From positions 9,579,501-9,643,500 of the forward strand of contig CM034128.1 in NCBI GenBank assembly GCA_019914995.1: a stretch of DNA of 64,000 bases. The letters are read 5' to 3'. Position numbers and translations under genes: made by a program. This DNA comes from Acanthochlamys bracteata (lineage: Eukaryota; Streptophyta; Magnoliopsida; Pandanales; Velloziaceae). Of this stretch, positions 25,624 through 36,553 are shown in pieces (position 1 is the stretch's first letter; every line of letters begins with the position of its first letter). Below the pieces are notes generated by a model. That model ran no database searches, was not told the DNA's origin, and was given only the letters and a program-made list of their open reading frames with translations.

Positions 25624-27500
25624 AGTGCAAAATTTCAAGGTAAATCCATATATCGATCCCCTTTGTATTTTACTGATTATGCCAGGGTCTTTTTTAGTTA
25701 TTGGCCTGTTTTATGAGCAAAACTACTTCGAGTGAAGTTTTTTCTGCAAACGATGAAAAACCCAGGAACACTCCAAAGACCTTCCGTAAGCCATGCTGTA
25801 TAGTTCTTCAAGTGAGCAGGAAGGTGCAAGTTCTGCAAAGTTTGAAACACCCTCTAATGCCCTTTTCATTTGTAAATTATATATTACTCGGTATGCTGTG
25901 CTTTAGGTGACATTTTGGTAGTTGTTATCAGGAGGAAGAGATCATGATATCCACCAGCGACATTGATCGATAATACTTTTAATCTCCTACTTCGTGCCCT
26001 GCTTCATTTCTGCTCTTTCTGTTTTTATTGAACTTACAATCTCATAAACTATGTTTACTTTTTCAACCAACGTGGCGTGAGTACCAGATTCGCAGATAAC
26101 GACAACCTGTGTATTACGTCACAGCCCACGAAATTCCTCGAACTGATACTTTGGATTGTTGTACATTGAAATCACAGAGCACTGACAAAGAAACAAATCG
26201 AAGTAGTAATGCAGTGCCGTTACATATTCTAACTGACTCAGGGCGTGTTATAAATATATAAAAATGAGTTTGCAAGAATAAGTAATTTTTATAAAAGTGA
26301 AGATTAATTGAATTTAAAATAATGATTAAAATATATGTAGTAAAATTCGAAATTAATTTTTAATAAAAATAAGATTTGGTTTGAAAATAAAAGTAAAAGT
26401 TCATAATAATAGCTTAAACAGATAAAATGATATAATTTAAATTTTGGATAAAACAATTAAATTTCTTACGGCGCTCTTATCATTCATCTCTAAATTGAAT
26501 CCAAATCAGATGATCCGGATCAAGTATTCATATTAAAATAAATAACTATTTATTTATAATTAGCAATTTTTATATAGAGGTATATTTTTTTTAGTTGATT
26601 ATTAAAAGCTATGAACTATTGAGGTTATTGACCTAAAGCGTAATGTCGTGTTTTAATTGTCCGTAATTTTAATTTTTTTGTCAGATTTTAAATTATGAAC
26701 AGTTTATATATTTTAATTATACAAAAAATTTAGAACTTTACTTTTACATGCAGAATTTTAGTTCTAATTTTTTTTATTTGCACATTTTCTAATACAATTA
26801 TATTTTTCAATTTTTAATATAAATTTTACTTTTATTTTATTTTTTAAAAAATTCTATTTTTTATTTTATAATTTTACAAACTCAATTACGGAATATTTAA
26901 AACACGCCCTAAATTAGTTTAGTTCAAGACAAATGCTGGCTCATAAATTAGTTAATTCGTTTTCAATTTAGCCACTATTTTCAAACCTTTCATTACTAAT
27001 TCAGATCTAATTCATCTAATTAATCTGTTTTTTATTTGAGGATTATATCTTAGTCCAAACTTAGCTTAATTTATAGGCATCCGAGCCAAAAGCAGTAGCA
27101 GCTGATCCAGCTGATCCAAGCGCCGCCATCCTTCGCCAACAGAAGTCGGCACCACAACCACAAACTCCGAAGAGTCAGAAAACGGAAAGAAGTGTATCCA
27201 AGTTTCTTTCATGCCTCGTCGCCACATAGCGGGAACAGTTCCCACAGCTGTCAATAAACAAAAGCCAAAGCCCCCAGTAGCCCAACACCTGTAGCCCTCT
27301 CTGTCCATCGTGTCCCCCCTCTGCTTACTTGGCACTGTCCTTGACTCACTCTTAGCTTATTCCTAAAAGCTACACCTTGTCACTAACCCCTTCACTTCAG
27401 ATAAGCGCCCGCCCTCTTCTTAAACCCTCCCATTCTGTTGCTTCTCTTCTTGTAGTCCGCCTTGTTCTTCTCCTTCTTCTTCTCCTTCTTGAGCGCATTA
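25624..27500. other. Intergenic region between HCAR and the DREB2-type gene
   Basis: Contains the HCAR 3' UTR (about 25624-25990), then AT-rich DNA with the inverted-repeat element at 26637-26909. Another stretch begins GGGCGTGTTATAAA at 26241 and resembles an element end, but its partner was not placed. From about 27060 the base composition rises, with a tandem 'gctgatccagctgatcc' near 27100, and leads into the promoter and C/T-rich leader of the AP2 gene. The minus-strand open frame at 27335-27066 has no recognisable relative and sits in promoter-like DNA. Confidence 0.45.
26637..26909. mobile_element. AT-rich MITE-like element, family B copy 2
   Basis: About 270 bp of nearly pure A/T sequence, matching 258-538 block by block over its interior. 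Its ends are AGCGTAATG on the left and, on the opposite strand, GGGCGTGTTTT on the right. TAA flanks both sides (26634-26636 and 26910-26912), consistent with a three-base duplication. It is non-coding and non-autonomous. Confidence 0.55.
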
Positions 27501-27533
27501 ATGAATGATGTTAATGATGAGTTCATACGATGA
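27501..27533 (+). other. Short upstream ORF overlapping the DREB2-type start
   Basis: ATG at 27501 opens a ten-residue frame ([10 protein letters not shown]) ending with TGA at 27531-27533. It begins four bases before the main AP2 start codon and overlaps it in another frame. A ribosome scanning from the cap would meet this ATG first, so it could reduce or condition translation of the transcription factor. That it lies in the mRNA is inferred from the leader-like C/T-rich DNA before it. Confidence 0.5.
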
Positions 27534-28257
27534 CAGTACCGGAGGTAGTGGTGGTGGCGGAGAAGTTTTGACAGTGAAGCAAGGGAATAAGAAGAAGTGT
27601 TGCCCTTTAAGAAGATCAAGAAAAGGTTGCATGAAAGGAAAAGGAGGGCCGGATAATGCATTATGTACTTACAGAGGTGTACGGCAACGGACGTGGGGGA
27701 AATGGGTTGCCGAGATTCGAGAACCGAATCGCGGTGCGAGGCTTTGGCTTGGAACGTATAATACTTCTCTTGAAGCTGCTATAGCTTATGATGAAGCTGC
27801 GAAAGCTCTGTACGGTGATTGTGCTAGGCTTAATCTTAGCGGCTCTCAAACTCCCAAGTGTGGCGCCAGAGATGGGAACAAGTTTCCCGCCTCGCAGCTG
27901 CGGCTAACAGACTTGTTGAACATTCCGCAGCAGATGTTTGTCACGACGACTTCGGATTCGTGCTGTTCTAGCAGGTGCAGTAACTCCACTACTACTGCTG
28001 GAGATCAGCAAGGTTGTAGAAGCTCTGTGGAGTCTGCAGGAGGCGTTGCGGACACACGTACTATTGAATCACCAAGCTCTTCCATGCCAGATGGAATTGG
28101 TGATTGGGATGATTTCGTTAACCGGCTTCCAAAGATGGAGGAGTTGGGAGTCGACTCGTTCGATGATATGCTGTGTGCGAGCATGTTGGTTGAAGACGCC
28201 GACGCTTGCTGTGGCGATGAACTGCAGCAGGAGTTGTCATGGTGTCCATTGACTTAA
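27505..28257 (+). CDS. DREB2D-like: AP2/ERF transcription factor, DREB2 type (A-2 group)
   Basis: Intronless nuclear transcription factor of 250 residues, expected to bind DRE/CRT elements in drought, heat or salt response genes. A basic lead-in [19 protein letters not shown] (residues 37-54) is the signature preceding the AP2 domain in DREB2 proteins. The domain runs about 56-112 ([19 protein letters not shown], then [20 protein letters not shown]). It carries the WV.EIRE arrangement of DREB rather than ERF factors. The tail is Ser-rich, then acidic ([23 protein letters not shown]), a likely activation region. The N-terminus has a Gly-rich run. RKGCM rather than the longer DREB2A/B pattern suggests the DREB2D side of the group. 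The start is the first of clustered Met codons; the true one may be a few codons later. Confidence 0.88.
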   Translation: MMLMMSSYDDSTGGSGGGGEVLTVKQGNKKKCCPLRRSRKGCMKGKGGPDNALCTYRGVRQRTWGKWVAEIREPNRGARLWLGTYNTSLEAAIAYDEAAKALYGDCARLNLSGSQTPKCGARDGNKFPASQLRLTDLLNIPQQMFVTTTSDSCCSSRCSNSTTTAGDQQGCRSSVESAGGVADTRTIESPSSSMPDGIGDWDDFVNRLPKMEELGVDSFDDMLCASMLVEDADACCGDELQQELSWCPLT

Positions 28258-30108
28258 AGTTGAGAACTATTAGCTAGTTTCTTATGCTTGCATTTGGTTT
28301 AGTTTACTAACATAGTATTTGGCACCATGTTTTTTTAACTTTTAAGTGTGTCTTGCATGCATAAGTGGAGAGATCGGTCTGTAAATGTACATATCTGTTA
28401 GATTATAGTTTGTGCATATAGGGTTTGCTTTTGTTATTCACTTCAAATACTATTGTACAAGCATTTACTTTCGATCTTATTAATAAAATCTAGTTTGCTT
28501 TAGTGGGTTGACGGCGACGACCAGGTGCATGTAATTATGCATATCAGCATATGCATTACTTGTGAATGTATGCAAGTTGTGGTTCAGTCGTGAGATCAAT
28601 CAATCCATCCATCCATGTATTCTTACGTTCTTTTGTAGAACTACAAACTGCAGTACTGCATGCATCCATGGTGTTTCTAGGAGATAGTCTTCTTCTTCTT
28701 CAGACTCGAGTGCTTTAAACGCTCATGACATCTTTGGCCGGCGACCGCTGTCTTTTATGCATGCATCACGTATGCACTGGTCTCTGTTATCTGTACTACT
28801 ATGAAAAAACAACAGTTGATCTATCTGTTTGAATAACTACTGTGATAATGATACATGCATGCACGGGGAATGAAAATACATGTGGCGAACTGCGCCTGTT
28901 CAAACGATCGAATGAACTTTGCGGTCTGTGTTTGTCCAGGAAGACTTAAACGTGGAGTAGTCAAGTCAAGTTTATCCATATCCCAAAACTCGATACATCA
29001 TACTGCCGTGCATGGTCAAAGTATATATCTTGTGATGTGATGTGAGTTGAGAAGAACATAATTGAATCTTCGTCTTACTTCGTGGTGACACATTTCAATT
29101 TGTTTATGTTTCTTTTTGACTGTTCTTTTCCTACGAACGTACTGATACAGGCATTTGGCACCCAACATTACTCGATGGGTACTTCTGTGAATGTGTCCTT
29201 TAATTCACAGAAATGCCCCCGCCCTTCAGCGTTATGGATAGAGTGCATGAAGAGAAAAGGCCAAAGAAGAAGTACGCCCTTCGCTGGTTTCTTTTTCAAA
29301 TCAGGCAACGATGACGAAGAGTTTGGGTTGTTTCCGGAGGGATCCAAGAAAAGAGTAACAGGAACGGGCTAGGTTTGCTTGTGAAGAGATGAGCATCGCA
29401 GAAGGAGAATACTTTCGCACGTATTGACCGGAGTTTTCTGACTCATTCCCACTGGAACTCAACGCGGGAGAGTTTAGTGGCGGAGTTCCCGTGAACGGTT
29501 GTCCATTGGTGGTGGGGCAGTTCGTAACTGGAAGGTGTTGACAGAAAAGCTTAGACTTTCGTGCGGGGGCAGCGAGGTGTTTGGAACTTCGGGTAGCTGC
29601 TCTAGAGTGAAGATGTTGAGAAGGAAAAAAGAGATCGGATTGGTTGTGCATGGAGAGAACGGAGGGCCCTGCCAAAACAACGGACATCCGAAGGTCACCG
29701 TGACACCGTGTGTGCCACCAAGTTTATTTAAAACCAAGTCACTGGTGTGGATATTACAATGCAAAGAATTTTTCCAACTTATACAGTACGGCTAGGTAAA
29801 GCAAAAATCTCCAGGCTAGCCCAAAATTAACTTTTGAACGAACTAAAGGAAAACCTTGCTCTCAATAAGAATTCCATAAGCTATAGTTTTAAAAATATTA
29901 ACGTAGCTAAGTATGAATACTGAAAACAAAATCGGGTACAGCTGAAACAATTTTGAACTACCTCTCTCTCCGATAAGAATCTATACACCTAGACAGATCG
30001 CTAGCTTTAAATTATACAAGCTACTCCTGAATAAATGAAAGAAGGCTTGTTCAGCCGGCAAACAGAACAAATAAGCTAGTTTAAGAAGATTTCAACCAAA
30101 TTAATATC
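28258..30108. other. Intergenic region between DREB2-type and ArgRS genes
   Basis: Starts with the DREB2-type 3' UTR. A stretch at 28655-28865 has three CATGCAT motifs. From about 29200 to 29720 the base composition is visibly more balanced than the flanks, with overlapping open frames on both strands (29082-29372 +, 29499-29795 +, 29687-29301 -). None resembles a family I know. The right end holds the ArgRS 3' UTR. Confidence 0.4.
28482..28487 (+). terminator. AATAAA polyadenylation signal of the DREB2-type gene
   Basis: A canonical AATAAA about 225 bp after the stop codon, following a T-rich stretch, is the most likely cleavage signal for this transcript. Motif only. Confidence 0.4.
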
Positions 30109-33100
30109 TCATAGCTTGTACACAGGTCTGATTCCGAGAAGGTAGAAGCACTTCCTCATGACAACAGCTGTAGCTTCACATAACAACAATCTACTTGTTT
30201 CATCTGAGGAACCTACAACCTGCACACAAAAAAAAAAAACAAAAAAAAAATCACTATGCAATTAAATGGCAAAGCATATAAACATGCACTTCTGCGATGA
30301 TTGAGGAAGTGGCTTAAACAACCTTTTATGAATGACAAGAAGCAGAGGCAAGAACATACTACATGCTAAATGACTTCATTTTGTTGTCTATCGAATTTTA
30401 GAATATATTTTGCTTTCCACTGCATCTCACACTGTCCCACCAATTTATCTATGATCTGCTCTGGGTTGAACTATGACTTATGCTAAACTATAGACTACTT
30501 TATTGATCTAAGTGGATTGCAAGGTGGGATACCGGGAGGGACACAATACCTCGTTTTATTTTTGAGAATTGATTAGGCATGAGCACAAAGGTACTTACCT
30601 GGCAATTTGTGTAGAATCTAGTAAAAGTTTCTGATAAATTGTACAAATACTCGCACAACAAGTTGGGAAGAAGATTCATGCAGGCTTCCTCGACAATCTA
30701 GATGAAAGAAAGAAGATGATGTTATACTGAATATAGTCTAACCGTCTTTCCAGCAATTGAAACCTAAATAAGCTTGATGCTGCTCATGCCTAAATGGAAC
30801 TTGATACTCCATTAAGAAAGCCAGGACTTCGAGCAGCATACCTCTGGAAATTGAATAAGATGGAGACCCAAGACGCGTTCACTATCATGTGTCAATGCAA
30901 TGCTACCCACCTGAAAATCCCAATGTGCAATTAGAAGCTAAGCTATAAGGAAAAGTGGCACAAGTTTTAAAAAACACAAGACGGTATGTATATAAGTAAA
31001 TGATTTCAGGACCCCTAAGTGAAATGCCTTAAATTCAGTATAGAGAAAACTCACATTCTTCAGCTCCTCGATGTCTTTGCCAGATTTCCTGATAATGGAG
31101 CATATGCGGGCATGAGCATACAAAAGGTAAACAGCTGTATTCCCCTGTTAATCAGAGAGAGTATTGGATGAGAAAATGAGATTGGATGTTACCATAAAAT
31201 AGCAACCAGATCTGAAAATGTAGCTGGGCCGAAGAAAAGCTGACTTATAAACCACAGCCACAAGCAAGACATTTGAGGTTCACCACTCAAGCATTCTATG
31301 CTACAATTGGATAGAATAGCAGATGAAGGCGAGGAGTAGAAGGAGCAAAAATGACAGGAAAATCACTTTGTTAGGTATGCAAAAGGGCAGGTTATCTCTT
31401 CAATTGCCGGATTCACCCTGTCCAAACCTAGATTTTTTATATATAAAGGAATTCGCCTAAATAGGTCAAGGAGTTCATATTGTTGGGATACAAATGATGC
31501 TATATCCTCTTATTGTTTATATTAAACTTTAAAGACTTCTAAAAGAATTCAAACACCACATAAACCAGAACTTCTTTTCATAAATATAGTAACCACATTC
31601 CCCAACAGCAGCTAGTCAGCCAACCAAGACAATGATAATGTGAATCAACAAACGCAGACCTTATCGTTCAACATCTGATCAAAGCTAAATGTGTAGTTCG
31701 TGAGTCGATTGTTCTTCAGATCTGCATACCTACAAGGTCATACCACAAGAGTCAGGAAATTGAAGAAAACACCTCATCTTACAAACAGTATGCTCCACAA
31801 TAACCTACTGGCTATTGGATGATTAATTCTAGTTTCTTGAAGGATTTCAAGAAACCATAACAATATGCACAGAGTTGCAATGAGACTTTACACAGACATG
31901 AATGGGCAACGTAATGGGTATGTACATCTATGTTAAAACACAAGGATGATTCTGGTTCTTTTTTTTCTAACAATACAAATACTTACAAATTACAGCAGTC
32001 ACGAAGTTAAGGATTTTGCAAAAAGACTTTTACAAAGAGCTTACTTTACAGCTCCATAACCAACTGCCTCAGCAGTTTGCTCCAGTTCTTCATCTGTCCA
32101 TTCACCAATTTTACCTGTTGTACACATAAGTCAAACTCTTACCTGCACTGAGATGGACGAATCCAAGAAAATCCCTCTACAAATTAATATACTGTAAGTA
32201 CCAACTTAAAAAACAGTATCAACAATTGATTTATACCTCAAGTATTAGCATAATGTTTGATCAAAGAAATTCAAGGAACAGTGACTACAACATTCACAGC
32301 CATAACAATAACATCAGCATGTGTACCAGAAGCGACCATGGTGGTAAGCATGTAATTTCGAAATTAAACCTTGAGAGTCGCAATACCATTTTCTTCAAGA
32401 CGTTTCTTCAGTTCAGCTTTACTGCAACTTTTAGCTTCATCAAGCAACTCCACTAATCGGACAACTTCTGAGCTGCGAGTTCGGAATCGTTTGCCGTCAG
32501 ACCCAAGAACAAGACCAAATCCAACATGGCTAGTCTTTGGATATGATCTGGAGCTGAGATCTGGGAGCCAACCAGCTCGTCTAGCAGCCTGAGGAGAATT
32601 ATCATAACTATGTTTCATGGTAGCGAACTACTAAAATAGAAGTGTAAAACTTTCAAATGTAGCTTGATTTAATAAAATAGAATAAAAGGTTCCAAGATGG
32701 CGAGCTTGTACATGAATGTATTCGATAAGAAACTCACACTGAAGAACATCTCAAAATGCTGCGACTGACCAACATCTGTAACATATATTATCCACTCCGC
32801 TTTTTCTTCATTTAGCCGGTACCTACAATAACGCACCAAACTTAAAGTCTAGCTCATAGACAACTTTAGAGAAAAGTTAAAGAACATCAATTTCAACAAA
32901 ACTTTTGTCACATACTTCACTCCTTAAATTAGCTTTAGAATTTGTTTAAAGCTTTATTGCATTCCTTTATGTCTCACTTCGAGTTTCTCAATAATAAAAG
33001 CCTTTGACTAGAGAGAAATCAACAGAATTTTGCACTACATTGCTGACTATTTATCTTTCCATTTGTCTGGAGAGTTCATACAAACAACTATAAGAAATAG

Positions 33101-35388
33101 GAAGTCAAAATTACAAATTAGATGAAATCCAAAATCTTCAGGAATGCTTACCAAAGAGCAGCCAAATCAGTTGAGGCATAGTTGTATCCTCCATCCTTTT
33201 TCACTACAATCAAAGGGATCGACTGTCCTTCAATAAATATAACCTTGGCACCTTGGCTTTCTTCAACAAGTCCCTTATTGCTCAGCTCCTCTAAGACCCG
33301 TGCAATGTAAGGATTATAAAAGCTTTCTCCCTGGCAAAGGATGAAATAGGCAATATAATTCCTCTAAACATCTAAATTGTAAAGAAAGAAGATAAAAGAC
33401 AGACATGCAATACAGGTATTACACAAAGTGCATTGCGCACTGGAAAAGACCTTTTCTTCCAAATGAACACCGAGGCGCTGGTACACCAAGGCAAATTCCT
33501 TGCGGCTTATTTCACATATCTTTTTCCATGCATTGCGATATTTCTCCTCCTCGCCTTTCTACAATAAAAACATAAGGGAAACACATTATAGTTTTTATAT
33601 GTTTGCAAATGAGAAAGATAATTGCTATACATTGTTCAGATAAATATTTTTTCTAATAATAGCAATCACATGAAATCTTAAACAGCTAGTGTAACCTACC
33701 TGCAGTTTGACCACGGCTTGTTGAGCCCTTGCCATGAATTCTGGATCTTCGTCAAACCTCTTTTTCGATGCTTTATAGAATTCCTAATGCAGTTCAAATG
33801 TAAGAATTTTTAATCTAATTTCAAATGCGCCCAATTTTTTAATCTACTAAGCTGAATTATTGTTTCAAATGGGGAAAGATGCAGATACAACAGTTTCAAA
33901 AGATGAGAACGCTTGTAGCAAATTCCAGCTCACCTGAAGATCTCCAATTGCTTGCTCACCAACATCCTCCCAATTAGGAAATTTCTCAAATAAATGTTGA
34001 ATCAACATGCCAAACTGCATTAGTATGTTTCACATCATTAAGTTCACCAAATTAACAACTTATGTGAAACCAGCTTAAAAAGGCTATGACAGAAATGACT
34101 ATCAGTAAAGCATTTACTAGAACTTTACTGCGAAATGATACAAGTTCAGGAACTTATTCTAGATGAAAGAATTACCTGTGTGCCCCAGTCACCAACATGG
34201 TTCCGTCGAAGAACATGAACATTGGAATACTCCAACATCCGAGCTAGAGTATCTCCAATGATTGTAGACCTTAAATGGCCGACATGCATTTCTTTCGCAA
34301 TATTGGGGGATGAAAAGTCAACCACTGCCCTTTGAACGGATAGGATCGGCGCCCAATCATCAATTCCTGTTACTAGCATGCCATGTATGCTCTGCATAGA
34401 CAACCCATTTCACTGATATCAGCAGTAAGATAATACAAACAAACTTGCAGATTAACAGGAAACTTCAAATACCAGACCTCAGCTATCCATCTGTCGGACA
34501 GAACAATATTCACAAATCCAGGACCTGCAACAGATGTTTTCTCAATCATCTCTGACGGAGGGAGATTACTCATGATAGCCTGCGGAAAAATCCTTTCAAT
34601 GTGTGGCCAAAAATGAAAATGGCAACGAAGTTTTTGTGAAAAATGCAAGGCATCGATAAAAGATAGTAAAAAAGAATAAAATTGACAACAACAAAGTTTG
34701 TGAACATTTTGCCATTATGCTTGCTAGGTAAAACCAACAACTGCACCTGCCCAACAGAAGCGGGATTTTTGAATTCAGTAGGCTTTTCTTTGATCATTTT
34801 CCACAAGCTCATCGCATTATTACTGTAAATAAAAAGTAGAAATTGTTTTTCAGCTTTTACATGATTGAAAACGAAGCTGAAGATCAGTCCCAAGTTACTT
34901 GAAAGCATTACTATAATCTAATTACAAAACTAGTGCCTGACCTTCCTCAAAGGAAATTATAATGTCTTAATAAGGATAATGTTTTATACTCATACCATTG
35001 GTAGTCACCAAACTTTTGTGAAATTGCAAGCAAAGGCTCTACTTGTTCATCAGGAAAGGTCATTCGAAGTGATTCTTTGAATAATAGTGATAGACGCTGC
35101 TTTACGCTACCACTTCTATCCGGAACCTGTTCATCCAAACATCGAAAGCAGTGAGAAAACTGAGAAGCAAAGTGCTCCAACATGGTATGATCTTGAATGA
35201 GAAAACAAAAAACTCCTAAAAAATTCAAACAAAAAACACCTATCGGTGCTGGTCTCTGGGCTATGATTACTAGATTTTCAAACGGAAAAAGCTAAGACGA
35301 ACATGATTACTCCCAAAAATGAAAAGCAAAAAAACTGCAAACCAGCACGCTCATGCGGGAAGCAACTCACAGATTCAGAGGCGGCCAT
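30109..35388 (-). CDS. ArgRS: Arginyl-tRNA synthetase
   Basis: Class I enzyme that charges tRNA-Arg. Seventeen exons join in phase to 596 residues: 35388-35371, 35126-34996, 34822-34747, 34579-34478, 34391-34176, 34014-33934, 33783-33700, 33558-33451, 33330-33152, 32822-32738, 32588-32387, 32114-32045, 31729-31660, 31144-31055, 30910-30842, 30697-30599 and 30219-30109. An N-terminal tRNA-recognition domain precedes the catalytic core, with the HIGH motif present as HVGH (145-148, in [16 protein letters not shown]). [13 protein letters not shown] follows, and [18 protein letters not shown] occupies the KMSKS position without the canonical motif, as in many ArgRS. The C-terminal anticodon-binding domain ends [10 protein letters not shown]. 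The only ATG gives a plain cytosolic-looking MAASES start. However, 23 in-frame codons upstream (35457-35389) encode a Ser/Arg/Thr-rich, targeting-like stretch with no ATG (see findings). Confidence 0.92.
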
Positions 35389-35459
35389 CTCTTGTCTTGG
35401 TACAGTCGTTGAGGACGTGGAACAAAATCTTACTGAAACCGACTTGAAGAAACCTGTCT

Positions 35460-36553
35460 ACTGCAAGTAATCAATCAAAAACCCTAACGAAACAAACCAA
35501 ATTCCATAAAGACAATGTGGATCAAATTATAGATATCAACAAATTGATTGAAGAGAGAAAGAGAGGGAAGATTTACAGGGGGCGGCAGTAGAGCGGCGGC
35601 GGTGGAGAGAAACTAGAGGGAGCGGACTTGGAAAAGAGAATAAGAGAGAAAGAGATGACATTGCTATTCTCTCGCGCCTAAAATAGATTGGGATAAAATT
35701 TCTCACACTGCTTCAAAAATGTATGCGCCCGCTTTGTTGGGTTCGATCCTGTTTTGTTTTTGTCCGCATCCTAGCCGAATCATTTTCCGATTATGAAATT
35801 CTGGATCTGTATCAGACTAGAGACTGAACTAAAAACTTTTGGCCCTTCTCTGTTTCTAAGTTGTTAGCACTAGGGAAACCAATTAGGTCTAATTTCAGAG
35901 TTTACGAAATTGCCACTCCTGTCCTGTATGTATTTGATGCTAATTTATGTATATCTGGTACCAACTGTGGGCCAGCAACTGCTAAAGATATACCTGATCT
36001 GATAACACGGAAAACATTTATAGTAATAGATTAAAATATATTTAGCTCATTATTTATCTATTTTAAATTTTTATTTTTAAAAACTTTTTACAATTTATAA
36101 AATTAAAAACAATTTTAAAATAATAATATTATATATTATAAATTATTATTTATATAAATATCTTTTAAAACTAAAATTAAACTTATTTATACAAATTTAA
36201 CTAAATTTTTGTTTTACTAAAAAGTTGCAAAACAATTGCTCTTAGCCTCTTACAGCATTAATAAGCCCTCATTGGCATTTACGGCCGATTTAGTTTTAAT
36301 ATCTAAACCAAAAACGACGAAATTTGCCACTAGTATATATTTACTTCGTTTCGAATCGACTTATAACAAATTATGTACTCGAATTGCAAATAAACAAATA
36401 TACGACTGATAAGTCGAAGAATTTTTCGTAGCGGATCACTTTTGGAAAATCTTCTGTTATTTATATGATGGGACCGCGTCGCGGTCACGCGCTGTCAGTG
36501 TTAAACAAATCAAAAGCGAAGGCGAACACGGAAAGCTTTGATCAATTACGCTA
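35460..36553. promoter_or_regulatory. Divergent region between ArgRS and ThiM
   Basis: Carries the ArgRS leader. On the minus strand a non-coding exon appears to end at about 35580 (CCCCCT|GTAAAT), with the next acceptor at about 35461. It also carries AT-rich spacer (about 35990-36240) and the ThiM promoter/leader. No further coding sequence is recognised. Confidence 0.45.

Noticed and set aside
27066-27335. Minus-strand 89-codon open frame
   Set aside because: No recognisable relatives, no splice or leader context, and it lies in the promoter region of the AP2 gene.
35738-35750. GGGTTCGATCC, resembling a tRNA T-loop
   Set aside because: No matching D-arm, anticodon arm or acceptor stem could be formed in the preceding 60-70 bases.
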